Positions 61,102 to 64,000 of a stretch of 64,000 bases of DNA are shown piece by piece. Positions within the stretch are counted from its first letter, which is position 1. Each line of letters starts with the position of its first letter. The notes beneath the pieces are model-generated. The model was given only the letters and a program-made list of their open reading frames with translations. It had not been told where the DNA came from and ran no database searches. The position numbers were made by a program, and so were the translations under genes. The DNA is from Lyophyllum atratum (lineage: Eukaryota > Basidiomycota > Agaricomycetes > Agaricales > Lyophyllaceae). The stretch is taken from positions 248,001-312,000 of the forward strand of contig JACGCN010000047.1 of the NCBI GenBank assembly GCA_014905825.1, written 5' to 3'.

Positions 61102-62703
61102 ATGTCAAATCGAGAAACGGAACTGGGTACCCTAATCGTCGTTGTTCTCAAGGCAAGAAATTTGAACGACAAACATTCCTTCTACAAGCAGGATGTATTT
61201 GCGCAGGTTTCCTTGAACGGCAAGTGCTTCCTCCCGAAGTTCTGGAATTCACAATTTACCTCGTGTATCAATTAGGTGTTACCAAACGAACCCACGTCGA
61301 TGTCAAAGGGGGCCAGCACCCTGAATGGGATGCAGAGATTCGGTTTCCGGTCATGAAGCAGTCCCAGGATAAATCCAGGAAGCTCGAGGTTGCATGCTTC
61401 GCTAAGGAGCCTAGGTCTGATGACATCTTGGGCAAGGGAGCCGTTGACATTACGGACACGTTGAAGACGGGGGAGTTTGATGGTATGTTCGCCTTTGCAC
61501 CTCCAGATGCCGAATCCTGGTTGGGGTTAACCTGGAACAAATGCTGCAGATTGGGTTGGCCTTGATGTCGATGGGGTTGTTCGTGGAGACCTGTATCTAG
61601 AGATGACTTTCTTTTCAAATACTCCGGCACCCACGACTTCTCTGGCACCTCAATCTCTGGCACCTCCATCTAGCAACTTGAACAGACGACCTTCCAAGCT
61701 GGCGCCATCAGAAAGGCTCAGTCGCCATCCTCATCCATCCGCTCCATCCGCAGTTCTTCATAATCTTTTGAGTGACAACCCTAGGAAGGACCAAGCACAA
61801 TGGAGTAATGCACCTAGTTCTCATGGTCACCATCTGGCGCCATCGCCTGCGTCTTCTAGATCTTCCTCTGCCTCGTCCATCAAGCGGGCCGACTCGCCGC
61901 TGCCACCTCTTCCCGCAGGGGTATTCCCACCAGCAGCGGCACCTCTTCCTTCCACTCTTTTGCCAGGTGGTGGAAGGCCGCGACCCCAAAAGAACTTGAC
62001 GCCCCACGTTACACCCGATCTACCTGCGACTCTACGCCCCGGGCCTGGGAAGCAAGTGGCTCCTCTTTCCATCACATCGGCCCATGCGCGACCTTCGACT
62101 TCAGTATCCCCATCCCCTCATCGTGAATATTTTGCGGCACCTAGCTCTCCAGCTTACAGGCCTGTCGTTGCGCAGCCTGATACATCGTACGGCGGTGTTG
62201 TACCGAACCCAAATCCGGCCCCCAATCCAGCTTATTACGCTCCTCCGCCATCGCAAGCCACATCCCAACTCTGGGCGCCAGAGGGCGCCACGGCCGGACC
62301 ATTGTCATTTCCTGTTCCCACAGTCGCTCCAGCACAGAGCGGCCCCAGTTACCACTCAGTCTACACGGCACCTGAACCGCCTCTATCATACCAGCCTCCC
62401 GTGAAGACAAGTGAATTACCCGATCCATATCTTCAAGCTCGCTATCAGACGCCGCTACCTTTACCCACTGGATCCACAAGTCCCCCTCGTGGCCGTCAAC
62501 CTTTGCCACCCCGCGAGAACCCAGACCAAGCTCGCCTTGAAGCACTCCGACAGATCGAAGGTGAATCGGCAAGGCGCAAGGAGCAGGAGGAGAAGGACCT
62601 TGCCCTGGCAATGCAACTAGATCGGGAGTTGAACGTGGAGGATTCGGAGCTGACTCCCACGCCTAGCGACAGGAATACATCGAATATGCCTGGAGGTTGG
62701 TGA
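61102..62703 (+). CDS. C2-domain protein with proline-rich tail (Inn1/Fic1-like)
   Basis: 492 residues from exons 61102-61219, 61276-61482 and 61550-62703 (1,479 nt). The N-terminal 140 residues form a C2 domain: GTLIVVVLKARNLNDKHSFYKQDVFAQVSLNG, TKRTHVDVKGGQHPEWDAEIRFPV, DDILGKGAVDITDTLKTGEFD and WVGLDVDGVVRGDLYLEMTFF. The rest is Pro/Ser-rich, with many PxxP stretches and a charged segment near the end (SARRKEQEEKDLALAMQLDREL). This layout matches fungal Inn1/Fic1 ingression proteins of the cytokinetic ring, whose PxxP motifs bind SH3 partners. The first intron uses a GC donor (GCAAGT at 61220), required to keep the conserved SLNG-VTKRT junction. The ATG at 61102 gives MSNRETELG; an upstream ATG-like frame is less likely. 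Confidence 0.85.
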
Positions 62704-62916
62704 GGGACATGTCGATGTCATACCAGGTTTGTATGAGACATATTACCCGTGAGCATCCCCGTGGACGTCCTTGATGACACCATCAAATTCGAGTGAGAGA
62801 AACAGGAGTTACATTTTATGGCTACGTGTATGTACTGTCTAATTTAATTCGTGAAATCCAGAAATTACATGGGTATATATATATTCGTCCGAATTAAAAG
62901 GCAGTAGATTCCTCCT

Positions 62917-63895
62917 TCATGCCTGTGACATTGGTCGCATGCGGTAAATATCATGTGCACGGAGGCGATCTCTGCTATATTCGCCTTTGTGAACTTGCTT
63001 CGCTTGCCTGAGGTCGTAGTAGAAGGTGAGCAGATAGAAAGTGAATCCAAATGCAATCGCCCATTCTAAAACACCTTTGGAAGCAAGAGTGGTTAACCTT
63101 GTTCTTCACATTTTCTATTGACGAGCGTACCTCCTGCATCGACACTTTTATATAGAGCTATGCCGAACGCGATGGCCATCAGGATGAGAATAGTGGCGAT
63201 TATTGCTTTGGCGATGTACGCAGTCTTAAGTTTACGGATTTCCCGAAAGTCTTTGCTGATCCAACGGTACTAAACAGGAAATCGGATCAGAATCATCCTT
63301 CTTGGGAAACCTTGCATTGATGCGAATACCTCAATTATAGTAAAAATGGCGCTAAGTGCTACGCCAACCATAAACATAAGCAAGAAAACTCGGTGAGCGG
63401 TTGTGTGCCGTTTGGTGTCAAAAATGGTGAGCAGGATAAGCCCAGCTCCGCCAATCACGGAGCCTAGGATGGCAAGATAGCAGAAAACAGTCTCTCGTCT
63501 TCGCATACCGGGCGGCAGTCTGTCATATGGCACGCGATCAACATTTCCGTGTATATGAAAAACGATTAACACGAACTCACCGGCCAGTATGCCGGAGTAA
63601 GCGTTCCACACACAGACACAAGACGAATCCCACACCCGTAATGGAGCCACCGGTGATGAACAATGGCTTCAGGATATCGGCGCCGACGTCAGATATATAC
63701 GCGATTTTGCCGTCCTGTGAGACGTAGTGCGGCCGACCTGAGGCGAGCCATGTAATTAGCATAGCCCATAACATGCCTTCGAATTGTCAGCGAACCATCA
63801 AGATGTAAAATGGCAGGAAACTTACCAAACCACACGATTGAGGTGACAACTGGAATCCAGACATATGCCCAATGGTGATAACGATGTGAGAACAT
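62917..63895 (-). CDS. Frag1/DRAM/Sfk1-family multi-pass membrane protein
   Basis: Five or six membrane helices in about five exons. Order: MFSHRYHHWAYVWIPVVTSIVWFG, then MLWAMLITWLASGRPHYVSQDGKIAYISDVGAD, LKPLFITGGSITGVGFVLCLCVERLLRHTGR, LPPGMRRRETVFCYLAILGSVIGG, RVFLLMFMVGVALSAIFTIIE, YRWISKDFREIRKLKTAYIAKA and EWAIAFGFTFYLLTFYYDLRQAK. The ISDVGA block after a first loop is the family mark. In the last exon the frame continuing QVHKGEYSRDRLRAHDIYRMRPMSQA is chosen because it follows directly from YYDLRQAK; its stop is at 62917-62919. Fungal relatives act at the plasma membrane in lipid and GPI-anchor homeostasis. The ATG at 63893-63895 is the first in frame; only 105 bp of upstream sequence lie inside the window. 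Confidence 0.8.
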
Positions 63896-64000
63896 CAATC
63901 AAGCCTCTTTTTTTGGTCGGTGTCTATTGAATGTGGGCCTCCGTTCTACTCCCAGTGGGAGATACAGCGGTTGGTATGAGTTTTGAAGTGCGGATCTACT

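Overview
The window is nuclear DNA from a filamentous basidiomycete, almost certainly a mushroom-forming Agaricomycete. Genes are densely interrupted by short (about 45-60 nt) GT-AG introns and code on both strands. The content is typical of the group: an intron-rich secreted laccase, a plasma-membrane/vacuolar Ca2+-ATPase, an ABCC pump, and a large transposase-like gene of a type I recall as common in mushrooms. Species cannot be named from the sequence.

Left part (1-10.5 kb), housekeeping: 3' half of RAE1/GLE2 (mRNA export, +), an SRA/YDG-domain protein (-), a large helical-repeat probable organellar RNA protein (-), ribosomal stalk protein P0 (+) and trehalose-6-phosphate synthase (+). From 10.5 to 18.3 kb is a gene desert. 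It holds an isolated first exon of a second RAE1-like gene (-) and one tRNA-Arg(TCG) with a 10-nt intron; I recognise nothing else there.

Middle (18.3-38.1 kb): PMC1-type Ca2+-ATPase (+), about 2.8 kb with no recognisable gene, a MUP1-type amino-acid permease (-), an NIPA/Rsm1-type C3HC zinc-finger protein (+), a Dbp6/DDX51-type DEAD-box helicase (-), then two decayed gene copies on the + strand: an HSP104 copy truncated before its second ATPase domain with damaged ATPase motifs, and a histidine-phosphatase relic that has lost its catalytic histidine and carries an in-frame stop.

Right part (38.4-64 kb): laccase (-), an ABCC-type ABC transporter (-) transcribed divergently from the first of two IucA/IucC-family (NRPS-independent siderophore, NIS) synthetase genes (+), a P-element/THAP9-like transposase gene (-) lying between the two NIS genes, the second NIS synthetase (+), a C2-domain/proline-rich protein (+) and a Frag1/DRAM/Sfk1-type membrane protein (-). 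The NIS pair is the most interesting part. Both genes keep the family's recognisable active-site blocks, both share a substitution in the usual HPWQ block, an ABC pump starts 569 bp away on the other strand, and two perfect copies of the ATCWGATAA iron-GATA motif lie just after the second gene. A small siderophore-like metabolite locus, split by a mobile element, is a reasonable hypothesis; the product is unknown.
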